A stretch of 33,331 bases of DNA from Granulicatella balaenopterae (GTDB taxonomy: Bacteria > Bacillota > Bacilli > Lactobacillales > Aerococcaceae). The position numbers and the translations under genes are program-made. Positions 13,678-19,615 of the stretch are shown piece after piece (position 1 is the first letter of the stretch; each line of letters opens with the position of its first letter). The notes under the pieces were generated by a model. That model saw nothing but the letters and a program-made list of their open reading frames with translations. It searched no databases and had not been told where the DNA came from. The stretch spans positions 1 through 33,331 of the forward strand of contig NZ_FOGF01000024.1 in assembly GCF_900111135.1 (NCBI RefSeq), in the 5' to 3' direction.

Positions 13678-14178
13678 ATGTCAGCCAACAAACCGCATCC
13701 CTTAAAAATAGGTTTGCGCACAACTAAAACTGCCCTATCGGTAAGTATTTGCGTCTTATTATTCCAATTACTTGATCGTGGCTCACCGATGCTTGCTTCA
13801 TTATCAGCGGTATTTAGTTTACGTAGCGATCATGAACAAACTTGGAAATTTGCCAGATCTCGTTTTATTGGGAATTTATTTGGTGGGATTGTCGCCATTA
13901 GTATCCTAACGATTAAAGATTATTTATCATTAGGCGATTGGAGTAATGTCTTTTGGGCGCCACTTGCGATTATTATCTTAATATTATTTTGTAATCAATT
14001 TAATAAAACTGGCGTGATTAATTCCACTGCCACTTTTTTAGTTGTTTATTTTAATATTGAAGATCAATCGAATGCCATTTATGCCGTTCAACGTGTTTTA
14101 GATACGGTGATTGGAGCTAGTATTGCAATCGGGGTCAATTATGCCCTACCAAATCCGCATTTAAAAGATAAAGAATAA
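13678..14178 (+). CDS. FUSC / aromatic acid exporter N-terminal-domain membrane protein
   Basis: A 166-aa protein starting at an ATG with AAAGGAG upstream. It matches the membrane part of the ArAE_1/FUSC-like family: GLRTTKTALSVSICVLLFQLL, then SPMLASLSAVFSLRSDHEQTWKFARSRFIGNLFGG, with several further membrane segments and a conserved RVLDTVIGASIAIGVNYALP near the end. Relatives with a cytoplasmic C-terminal domain are about twice as long; this is the short form. Substrate unknown. A terminator follows at 14187. Confidence 0.82.
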   Translation: MSANKPHPLKIGLRTTKTALSVSICVLLFQLLDRGSPMLASLSAVFSLRSDHEQTWKFARSRFIGNLFGGIVAISILTIKDYLSLGDWSNVFWAPLAIIILILFCNQFNKTGVINSTATFLVVYFNIEDQSNAIYAVQRVLDTVIGASIAIGVNYALPNPHLKDKE

Positions 14179-14186
14179 TAATGATT

Positions 14187-14218
14187 GGCTCATCTATTTT
14201 GATAGGTGGGCTTTTTGT
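14187..14218 (+). terminator. Terminator after the FUSC-like gene
   Basis: GCTCATCTAT pairs with ATAGGTGGGC (with G-U pairs) around a short TTTTG loop, followed by TTTTTG. Confidence 0.75.
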
Positions 14219-14249
14219 TTGCTGAAAAATCAATCCAAGATAGCTGACG

Positions 14250-14417
14250 TATAAACTCTATAATTTTTTATAAATACTTTATAAATTTCATAGATTTATC
14301 TCCTTCTTCATAGAATCTCGTTTTGCTAGCGCTACTCCGATTTGATATGATTCTCCAAAGGCTTAAATTCGACATCGTCAATGCCTACATATTAGCTCAA
14401 TCTTTTTCTTTGATTTT
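14250..14417 (-). ncRNA. Candidate omega-RNA (guide scaffold) of the tnpB element
   Basis: In tnpB elements the guide RNA comes from the 3' end of tnpB and the adjoining element end, with the guide taken from the flank. The minus strand here is non-coding and structured: AGAATC pairs with GATTCT across a segment containing TAGCGCTA (roughly 14312-14361), a GCAT/ATG mini-hairpin lies near 14370, and the ATAAAT/ATTTAT hairpin is near the tip. This position and structure fit an omega-RNA. The boundaries are estimates. Confidence 0.4.
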
Positions 14418-15590
14418 TTAAGCTAATTTATAGTTTGCTAAATTAAAACTTGCATTTTTATCTCTATCCATAACAAGATTACACTTATCATTAATACATA
14501 CATAAGTTCTATCTTTTAATTTCAAGTCTTTTTTAATAGTATTACAACACGAACACATCTTGCTAGATGGATAAAATCTATCTGCTTTTACAAATTCAAT
14601 CTTATTCCATTCACATTTATGTTCTAAAATAGTTATAAACTTATTAAAACATTGTTCAGCAATTAATCTAGATAAATGCTTATTTTTCATCATTCCCGTA
14701 ACATTTAAATCTTCGACAACTATTCTACTAGGCTTGGTTTTCACGATAGTATTTGTTGTCTGATGAATATGATTCATTCTAATATCTACAATTCTTTTAT
14801 GAACAAGTTTAATTTTCCTTTCAAGTTTTATGATATTTTTAGTCTTAACTACTCTTTCTCCTTTTTCAAAAGTTTTACCTTTTTTTTGCATATTATATTT
14901 CCTTGAAAGTTTCCTTTGTAGTCTTTTCAGCTTCTTATTTAATCTTCTAATTTCTTTTGATTTATTAATATTTTTAAAAGGTTTATCTATGTTAGAAACT
15001 ATCGCTAAGTTTTTAATTCCTAAGTCTATTCCTATGCTTTCACCCGTAAGTTCTGGTGCTTGATTATTTTCACATTCAAACGCAACTGTTAAATACCAAA
15101 ACTTACCATTGTGTTTTATCCTAGGATTCAAAACTTTAATCTTATCTTTTTTATAATTTCCAACTGGCAACCGTCCTTCATCTTTCATTTTTACATATCC
15201 TATTTTTTCTAATTTGATATGTTTATCTTTCACGATAATTTTATTATTCAAATGATAAAACGATACCTTACATTTACCTTTCTTCTTAAATTCAGGATAT
15301 TTACTTTCTCCATTAAAAAAATTTTTAAAAGCTGTTCCTAAATCTTTAAGCGCTTGTTGTGGTATATCAGAAGACACTTCTTTTAACCATGGATATTCAT
15401 CTGATTTTCTTAATTTGGTAAAGTCTTTTCTAAGCTCCTCAATAGATAAAGATTTTTTATTTTCTTCATAGTAATCATTTAGATATCCTAAACCCCAATT
15501 ATAAGAAAACCTAGCTACACCAGCACTTTTCCACATTAACTCTTCTTGCTTTTTAGTTAGATATAATTTTACCTTTATGGCTCTAATCAT
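14418..15590 (-). CDS. tnpB: TnpB RNA-guided nuclease (IS605 OrfB family), apparently intact
   Basis: A 390-aa TnpB, full length for the family. N-terminal helix-turn-helix region MIRAIKVKLYLTKKQEELMW, then a RuvC-like fold with all catalytic parts: Asp189 in GIDLGIKN, Glu293 in VVEDLNVTGM, and Asp375/377 in MDRDKNASFNL. A zinc ribbon is formed by Cys346, Cys349, Cys365 and Cys370. TnpB cuts DNA next to the element's target motif under guidance of the omega-RNA and helps keep the element in place. The start ATG at 15590 has AAGGAG about 10 nt upstream. A promoter with a LexA-like box lies about 145 nt upstream at 15735-15762. Confidence 0.93.
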   Translation of the reverse strand: MIRAIKVKLYLTKKQEELMWKSAGVARFSYNWGLGYLNDYYEENKKSLSIEELRKDFTKLRKSDEYPWLKEVSSDIPQQALKDLGTAFKNFFNGESKYPEFKKKGKCKVSFYHLNNKIIVKDKHIKLEKIGYVKMKDEGRLPVGNYKKDKIKVLNPRIKHNGKFWYLTVAFECENNQAPELTGESIGIDLGIKNLAIVSNIDKPFKNINKSKEIRRLNKKLKRLQRKLSRKYNMQKKGKTFEKGERVVKTKNIIKLERKIKLVHKRIVDIRMNHIHQTTNTIVKTKPSRIVVEDLNVTGMMKNKHLSRLIAEQCFNKFITILEHKCEWNKIEFVKADRFYPSSKMCSCCNTIKKDLKLKDRTYVCINDKCNLVMDRDKNASFNLANYKLA

Positions 15591-15734
15591 TCTTCTTCAA
15601 CTCCTTAATTATCTTTTTAGTCTGATTAGCTTTCTCCTTTGCAATCTACATCCAAATAACCTTATCTTTCTTTATAACGTTTTTAAGTTATATTCACTAA
15701 AGAATTATAAATCTGGCAACACTCCTCACCTACC

Positions 15735-15762
15735 ATTATAGCGAATATATGTTCGCATTCAA
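15735..15762 (-). promoter_or_regulatory. Promoter with a LexA (SOS)-box-like operator in its spacer
   Basis: Read on the minus strand: TTGAAT (15762-15757), a 16-nt spacer GCGAACATATATTCGC (15756-15741), and TATAAT (15740-15735). The spacer is a palindrome close to the Firmicute LexA box CGAACATATGTTCG, with one half-site base changed. A GAGGAG motif follows soon after. The only gene now downstream is tnpB (start 15590). Confidence 0.6.
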
Positions 15763-16167
15763 GTGAAAGCACTTATTTTTCGCAATAAAAAAAGCACCCA
15801 CTCGAGCTAGTTTATCAAGCTAGCTTTTGCGGGTGATTAAAGTGTTATTTATCGAAATATTGTAAAAACTCACAAGTATATAAGTTCGGTCAGTTACCTA
15901 ACCTAGATATTCGGTACATGCACTAACAGCTTTTATTGTAGAACCTTTGTTATTGAATACTTATGGTTTAACCTTATATTCATCCTTACGTTGTTTTGTA
16001 GTGTAAGGCTTTACCCATTACCTGCAATTAAATCTGTATAGGACACAGATTTAATTGCAGGTAATAATTTTTTCACTTTTTATAAAGTTTTATAAACTAT
16101 TTGTTACAGTTTGGTGAAAAATGGTTTAGAATAATAAGTGATAAAAGAAATTCAAGGAGGTTTTTAT
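15763..16167. other. Gene-free stretch with strong hairpins; possible structured RNA
   Basis: No convincing ORF on either strand. At the left, CACCC/GGGTG with inner AGCTAG/CTAGCT (15786-15835) is a terminator reading the minus strand, because the T-run is on that side. At the right, a 21-bp perfect inverted repeat (16017-16037 and 16045-16065, 7-nt loop) is followed by a T-run on the plus strand. Between them are further small stems: CCTTAC/GTAAGG near 15986-16010 and GTTnGGT/ACCnAAC near 15883-15902. Either strand could carry a non-coding RNA. I do not match it to a known class. Confidence 0.4.
16017..16074 (+). repeat. 21-bp perfect inverted repeat with a T-run (terminator-like)
   Basis: The arm ATTACCTGCAATTAAATCTG(T) and its exact complement are separated by 7 nt, followed by TTTTTT on the plus strand. 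It is longer than most intrinsic terminators and no gene ends immediately before it. Confidence 0.8.
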
Positions 16168-16740
16168 ATGAAAAAAGCAGCAGTAATTTTTGCGAATGGT
16201 TGTGAAGAAGTAGAAGCTCTAACAGTAGTCGATGTCTTGCGTCGTGCAGAAATACAATGTGATATGTTAGGTTTAGGTAATACAACAATTACCGGTGCCC
16301 ATCATATTATCTTTACTTGTGATGGCGTGGTTGATGAAGCTTTATTAGATTATGATCTAGTCGCTTTCCCTGGTGGTATGGGTGGATCATACGCTTTACG
16401 TGATGATCAAGATTTAGCAAAATTAATGGTCAAACGTCACCAAAACCAACAATGGAATGCCGCCATGTGCGCAGCGCCAATCGCCTTTGCTCGCTATGGT
16501 ATTTTAGATAATGCTAAGTATACAATTTATCCTGGAATGGAAGAAGATTTAGTATCTGAAGTGAAAAATGGTGAATTTAAAGAAGATTTAGTCGTGGTTG
16601 ATGACGAACAAAAAATCATTACCAGCCGTGGACCTGCTACGGCATTAGCTTATAGTTTTGCAATTGGTGAAGCTATGGGTTCTGATATGACTCACTTAAA
16701 ACAAGGGATGTTATATGATTTATTAGCAGAAAAAATCTAA
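16168..16740 (+). CDS. DJ-1/PfpI family protein (YajL/ThiJ-like)
   Basis: A 190-aa protein; the ATG at 16168 is chosen because CAAGGAGG lies 8 nt upstream and the protein begins MKKAAVIFANGCEEVEALTV. It belongs to the DJ-1/ThiJ/PfpI superfamily: the conserved Glu lies in GCEEVEA, and the nucleophile-elbow Cys101 sits in AAMCAAP, followed by the usual YGILDN. Proposed roles in the family include glyoxalase, deglycase-like and redox-chaperone activities; the substrate here is unknown. It is monocistronic and ends at a bidirectional terminator. Confidence 0.9.
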   Translation: MKKAAVIFANGCEEVEALTVVDVLRRAEIQCDMLGLGNTTITGAHHIIFTCDGVVDEALLDYDLVAFPGGMGGSYALRDDQDLAKLMVKRHQNQQWNAAMCAAPIAFARYGILDNAKYTIYPGMEEDLVSEVKNGEFKEDLVVVDDEQKIITSRGPATALAYSFAIGEAMGSDMTHLKQGMLYDLLAEKI

Positions 16741-16764
16741 CTATTCCTATTTAGAAAATGATAA

Positions 16765-16803
16765 AACCCCAACTAGCGCGCGTGGCTGGCTGGGGTTATT
16801 TTT
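16765..16803. terminator. Bidirectional terminator between the DJ-1 gene and the bacteriocin transporter
   Basis: AACCCCA (16765-16771) pairs with TGGGGTT (16791-16797), with further GC-rich pairing inside. It is flanked by AAAA on the left and TTATTTTTATTTT on the right, so it can act on both converging transcripts. Confidence 0.85.
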
Positions 16804-17449
16804 ATTTTGTTGTTTTCACTTGTTTTTTACTCGCTAGACTAATGGAAGCTTGGATTGAGGCAATTAACGGTACGACACAAACCGCCACTGCCAGTAAGAC
16901 TAAAATCATTGGCGATAATTGCTGTAATTGAACAATCTTACTAATCGGGGCAAACTTTTGCAATGCCGTCCCCAATAACATTAAGACTAAAAAGACCATC
17001 GAAATACCATTAATCCCCAAAGCAAAAATCGCCGGCACTAAAATCACTAGATAGACAACCGTCACCATCACCGCTAACCCGATTACCACTAGATATAAGC
17101 CTAATTGCGCCCCACTAACAAGCAGTGAAAAGACTAACGCCAACACTAGATTGAATACGGTAATAGCTGCTAACAATAAGCCCATCGTCACATAACGCGC
17201 CAGTACCCATTCTTTCACACTAATTGGTAAAGTGCTAGAAAAATATAACCAATCTTCCTTATCATCTTGCATAAATAAAGGCATTGCTAATGATATCGAA
17301 AAGAAAATCGTTAAAATCATGCCAATAATAAGAGCTGGTTCTTGATAGAAATAAACAGCTGCTAGATAAATCGCTAAAGCCAGTAAGCTATAAAGTAAGC
17401 GGTATTTGTTTTTTAAAAATATTAAGTCCTTCATCATCATTCCACGCAT
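16802..17449 (-). CDS. ABC-2 type membrane permease of the bacteriocin locus
   Basis: A 215-aa, very hydrophobic protein with about six membrane segments and no soluble domain. After the N-terminal MKDLIFLKNKYRLLYSLLAL comes the motif QDDKEDWLYFSSTLPISVKEWVLARY, typical of the ABC-2 transporter family. Its start is fused to the ATPase stop (TAATG), so the two form one exporter. In subgroup II circular-bacteriocin loci such as gassericin A, a dedicated ATPase/permease pair (GaaT/GaaE) supports export and self-protection, and I infer the same here. A general ABC-2 exporter not tied to the peptide is the alternative; its base composition is less AT-rich than the peptide and DUF95 genes. Confidence 0.8.
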   Translation of the reverse strand: MRGMMMKDLIFLKNKYRLLYSLLALAIYLAAVYFYQEPALIIGMILTIFFSISLAMPLFMQDDKEDWLYFSSTLPISVKEWVLARYVTMGLLLAAITVFNLVLALVFSLLVSGAQLGLYLVVIGLAVMVTVVYLVILVPAIFALGINGISMVFLVLMLLGTALQKFAPISKIVQLQQLSPMILVLLAVAVCVVPLIASIQASISLASKKQVKTTK

Positions 17450-18120
17450 TAGTTAGCCCCCTCCATCATTAATTCTTCTAAGTGATTAATTTGTTTTTGT
17501 TCTTCCAACTGACCATTTTTTAAATAAAATACTCGAGTCGTAATTTTTTCTAAATCACTTAAAATATGTGAGGATAGTAAAATCGTACAAGCATTATTTT
17601 TGGCATATGATTGTAGTTCCATTAATACTTCATGACGTGATACAGGATCCATGCCATTCGTTGCTTCATCTAATAAAATTAATTTTGCTTTACGACAAAA
17701 TGCATAGGCGAAATTCAACTTAACTTTCATCCCTTGCGAAAAAGAAGCGATTTTTTTATCTAAAGGCAATTGATACTTAGTTAGATATTGAAAATATAAA
17801 TCACTATCCCATTCAGAAAATACTCTACTAAAAATCATATCAATCTCTTTAACTGTCGCCGTTTCCGGTAAATAATTCTTATCTAAAATAATTGCCATTT
17901 GCGCCTTTTCAGCATCGTGATAGTCTTTATCCAAAAAAGTTTGCTGACCGTTTGTGGCTATTAAATTCTTAAAAATCAGATTAAATAGCGTTGTCTTACC
18001 AGCACCATTTTCACCGATTAAACCTACAATATCACCAGCATAAAAATCAAAATTCACATCTTTCAAACGGAAATCTTCTCTTTCAAAAGAAATATCCTTA
18101 AAACTTAATATCTTTTCCAC
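17449..18120 (-). CDS. ABC transporter ATP-binding protein of the bacteriocin locus
   Basis: About 223 aa. The GTG at 18120 follows TAGGAGG by 6 nt; a TTG three bases earlier is possible. Walker A GLIGENGAGKTTLFNLIF, signature IASFSQGMKVKLN, Walker B AKLILLDEATNGMD, and an H-loop (LLSSHILSDLEK) are all present. The YLPETATVKE segment is common in two-component ABC-2 exporters. It lies 10 nt after the SpoIIM-like gene and overlaps the permease by one base, so it is part of the bacteriocin transcript. It would power export or immunity. Confidence 0.9.
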   Translation of the reverse strand: MEKILSFKDISFEREDFRLKDVNFDFYAGDIVGLIGENGAGKTTLFNLIFKNLIATNGQQTFLDKDYHDAEKAQMAIILDKNYLPETATVKEIDMIFSRVFSEWDSDLYFQYLTKYQLPLDKKIASFSQGMKVKLNFAYAFCRKAKLILLDEATNGMDPVSRHEVLMELQSYAKNNACTILLSSHILSDLEKITTRVFYLKNGQLEEQKQINHLEELMMEGAN

Positions 18121-18130
18121 CAAAAGCCTC

Positions 18131-18628
18131 CTAAAATTTAGTAATTTTTAAAAACCCATAAGAAATATAGCCTTCAATAATTGCACTAACTACAATCATA
18201 CTTAATCCTAATAATAAAATTTTATATGAATTATACTTGTTTTTAATATGATACTGAATAGGTTTCATCCCTATTAATGCAGCTAAGAAAAAACCGAATA
18301 ATTCTAACACACCATGAAATAATATTGATATCCCTTGTATTTGTAACGAAATTATCATAGGAGTATTTACACCTAATAAATACGCATTAGTTATAATTAT
18401 ACTATATGTACTGATTTTATTGAATAAAGAACCGCTACACATCAATATAAAAACAATAATATTATTGATTAATATTTTTTTATACAATATATTACTCTCA
18501 CATCCACCATTGTCTATAATTACACTAGTTTGTTTAAAATATAACCAACCTATGCACAACGCTATCACATATGTAACGAAAAAAATGTTTTTTATATTCT
18601 TTATTTCTCTTTTATAATCAACAAACAT
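18131..18628 (-). CDS. SpoIIM/DUF95-like membrane protein, probable circular-bacteriocin maturation/secretion factor
   Basis: A 165-aa protein with about five membrane segments. It shows SpoIIM/DUF95 marks: NNIIVFILMCSGSLFN early, then SILFHGVLELFGFFLAALIG with His105-Gly106 and Glu109, and a late IIEGYIS segment (Glu152). Proteins of this family are hallmarks of circular-bacteriocin loci (for example AS-48 and gassericin A) and are thought to act in maturation or secretion; the reaction is not established. TAGGAG lies 8 nt before the ATG. The gene is strongly AT-rich, as are its two upstream neighbours. A chromosomal SpoIIM unrelated to bacteriocins is unlikely in this non-sporulating context. 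Confidence 0.8.
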   Translation of the reverse strand: MFVDYKREIKNIKNIFFVTYVIALCIGWLYFKQTSVIIDNGGCESNILYKKILINNIIVFILMCSGSLFNKISTYSIIITNAYLLGVNTPMIISLQIQGISILFHGVLELFGFFLAALIGMKPIQYHIKNKYNSYKILLLGLSMIVVSAIIEGYISYGFLKITKF

Positions 18629-18643
18629 CTCTATTATCTCCTA

Positions 18644-18979
18644 CTAATAAAAATAATATATTACTATTATATCAATAATATACCAATATATTATTATTAA
18701 ACTTTTATCTTTATTCGTTCCATTTATTTCTTTTGTTAATAAGCTAGCGAATATAATAACGCTTGCTATTTCAAACATATTTACTTTCATCAATATAACA
18801 TTTATTAACTTACTAGAACTATATAGAAAGGCACTTAAACTTATATATGATTGACAGTTAACTCCATATAGAACTGTGAATAAATTATTTACAATCACTC
18901 CTAACAATATAGATGTATAAGAGATTATAGAAATTTTAAATATATTTCCTTTAGATACTTCAATATTAAATAACTTCAT
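18644..18979 (-). CDS. 111-aa membrane protein of the bacteriocin locus, function unknown
   Basis: Three to four hydrophobic segments (about 13-35, 45-65, 69-85 and 92-110) with short loops and a tyrosine-rich end IIYWYIIDIIVIYYFY. There is no ribosome binding site before the ATG at 18979. Its start instead lies 7 nt past the stop (18987-18989) of the interrupted 47-codon gene, so it probably depends on translation of that gene. Position and type fit an accessory or immunity component of a circular-bacteriocin cluster. I do not recognise a family. Confidence 0.6.
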   Translation of the reverse strand: MKLFNIEVSKGNIFKISIISYTSILLGVIVNNLFTVLYGVNCQSYISLSAFLYSSSKLINVILMKVNMFEIASVIIFASLLTKEINGTNKDKSLIIIYWYIIDIIVIYYFY

Positions 18980-18986
18980 TAATGCA

Positions 18987-19129
18987 TTAGCATATAAATA
19001 TTTTTATTAGATATTCGCTTATTAAATCTTCCCCTTGAACTCTTACGTTTTGAGTAAATAACAAAAATGTTATGCTATTTACAATTAAAAAAAAATTAAT
19101 AACTCATAACTAGTTTTATTTTCTTTCAC
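18987..19129 (-). CDS. 47-residue membrane-peptide gene interrupted by a frameshift at T9 (possible immunity peptide)
   Basis: A perfect TTAAAGGAGG (19146-19137) lies 7 nt before GTG at 19129, yet the zero frame stops after 14 codons at ATT TTT TTT TAA. Reading one base back, or adding one T to the T9 run (19087-19095), opens a 47-residue peptide that starts (M)KENKTSYELLIFFLIVNS, continues through FLLFTQNVRVQGEDLISEY, and ends KIFIC. It has one membrane segment and a polar tail. U_UUU_UUU followed by UAA fits a -1 slippery site; a T9 run also fits transcript slippage, phase variation or sequence error. Small one-segment peptides are typical immunity factors in these loci; that role is inferred. 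Confidence 0.6.
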
Positions 19130-19164
19130 TTGAAAACCTCCTTTAATGTCTAATTTATAATATA

Positions 19165-19440
19165 TTACATAGATACTGCACCCATACCAGCTATAATAGC
19201 AGCAAACCACGGAGCAACAGCTACTCCTAAATAACTCAAGAATACGCCTTGTACTCCATATACAGTATTTACAACACTTAACGCTTCTGCTAATCCAGGA
19301 ACTACCTTATATCCATAGTTTTGTAATACGCCTAAAATTTGTATTTCTCCACTAAATTGCACTACGCTTACTAACAGCACCATTGCGACTATTTTACCTA
19401 AAAAAGTCATGTTAAGTTTATTAAATTGTAACGTGTTCAT
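19165..19440 (-). CDS. Circular bacteriocin precursor, gassericin A / butyrivibriocin-like (subgroup II)
   Basis: A 91-aa precursor. I choose the ATG at 19440 because AAAGGGTG lies 8 nt upstream; a 9-codon extension exists but lacks a site. Residues 1-34 form a hydrophobic leader (MNTLQFNKLNMTFLGKIVAM...). The predicted ring is about 57 residues, Ile35 to Met91. It begins ILGVLQNYGYKVVPGLAEAL and ends FLSYLGVAVAPWFAAII, AGMGAVSM. From memory, gassericin A is also 91 aa, with a ring starting IYWIADQFG and ending FAAILGVTLPAWALAAAG, ALGATAA. The F...LGV....W..A..AG..GA spacing agrees to the end. It has no cysteines and only one Lys and one Glu, as in neutral subgroup II. The DUF95 and ABC genes behind it support the call. 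The exact cleavage site is inferred. Confidence 0.8.
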   Translation of the reverse strand: MNTLQFNKLNMTFLGKIVAMVLLVSVVQFSGEIQILGVLQNYGYKVVPGLAEALSVVNTVYGVQGVFLSYLGVAVAPWFAAIIAGMGAVSM

Positions 19441-19471
19441 GTTCTCACACCCTTTCACATTATACATATAT

Positions 19472-19510
19472 CTAAAATATCTTCATAAGTACTAAAAACC
19501 ACGCCCACAT
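19472..19510 (-). CDS. 12-codon hydrophobic peptide ORF (possible Rgg-type signal peptide)
   Basis: ATG at 19510 reads MWAWFLVLMKIF then TAG. AAAGAGG (19525-19519) lies 8 nt upstream, and a TATAAT on the minus strand at 19555-19550 predicts a transcript start near 19543. It would therefore be the first ORF of the bacteriocin mRNA. Rgg regulators are often paired with short hydrophobic peptides encoded beside them, and W-rich ones occur in the ComS/XIP group. Most such pre-peptides are longer (about 15-25 residues), so this could be a translational leader or chance. Confidence 0.35.
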   Translation of the reverse strand: MWAWFLVLMKIF

Positions 19511-19544
19511 TTCGCTAACCTCTTTTTTACTTTTTACATAAACT

Positions 19545-19593
19545 ACTATATTATAAATAGTGAAATTTAAAATATAATGTCTCATTTATGAGA
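19545..19593. promoter_or_regulatory. Overlapping divergent promoters and palindrome between rgg and the bacteriocin gene
   Basis: Plus strand: TATAAT at 19573-19578 for the regulator. Minus strand: TATAAT at 19555-19550 for the bacteriocin transcript. They are 17 nt apart, so each one's -35 slot is the other's -10 (ATTATA); neither has a good -35, which suggests a need for an activator. TCTCAT-TT-ATGAGA (19580-19593) is centred about 43 nt upstream of the predicted bacteriocin start and overlaps the predicted regulator start. A second repeat ACTAT/ATAGT spans 19545-19561. Confidence 0.6.
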
Positions 19594-19615
19594 TTATTAA
19601 CAAAAGGAGTATTTT

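Larger units (their letters stand above)
14240..15712 (-). mobile_element. Stand-alone tnpB element (IS605/IS1341-like)
   Basis: The tnpB gene has no tnpA partner here. The downstream end holds a terminal-type hairpin ATAAAT/ATTTAT (14281-14299). The upstream end holds ATAAC/GTTAT (about 15671-15690) roughly 20-40 nt inside the presumed tip. Such elements depend on a TnpA supplied in trans. The exact tips are inferred, not seen as repeats, because this family makes no target duplication. Confidence 0.55.

Noticed and set aside
14281-14440. CRISPR-like repeats near tnpB
   Set aside because: No direct repeats with regular spacing; the structure fits an element end and omega-RNA.
15836-16016. 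tRNA, 6S or T-box in the gene-free block
   Set aside because: No cloverleaf, no CCA-type end, no T-box or specifier motif recognised; left as an unassigned structured region.
19441-19470. TATAAT-like sequence directly before the bacteriocin ribosome site
   Set aside because: A start from it would fall within the Shine-Dalgarno, leaving no usable leader. The TATAAT at 19555-19550 fits better.
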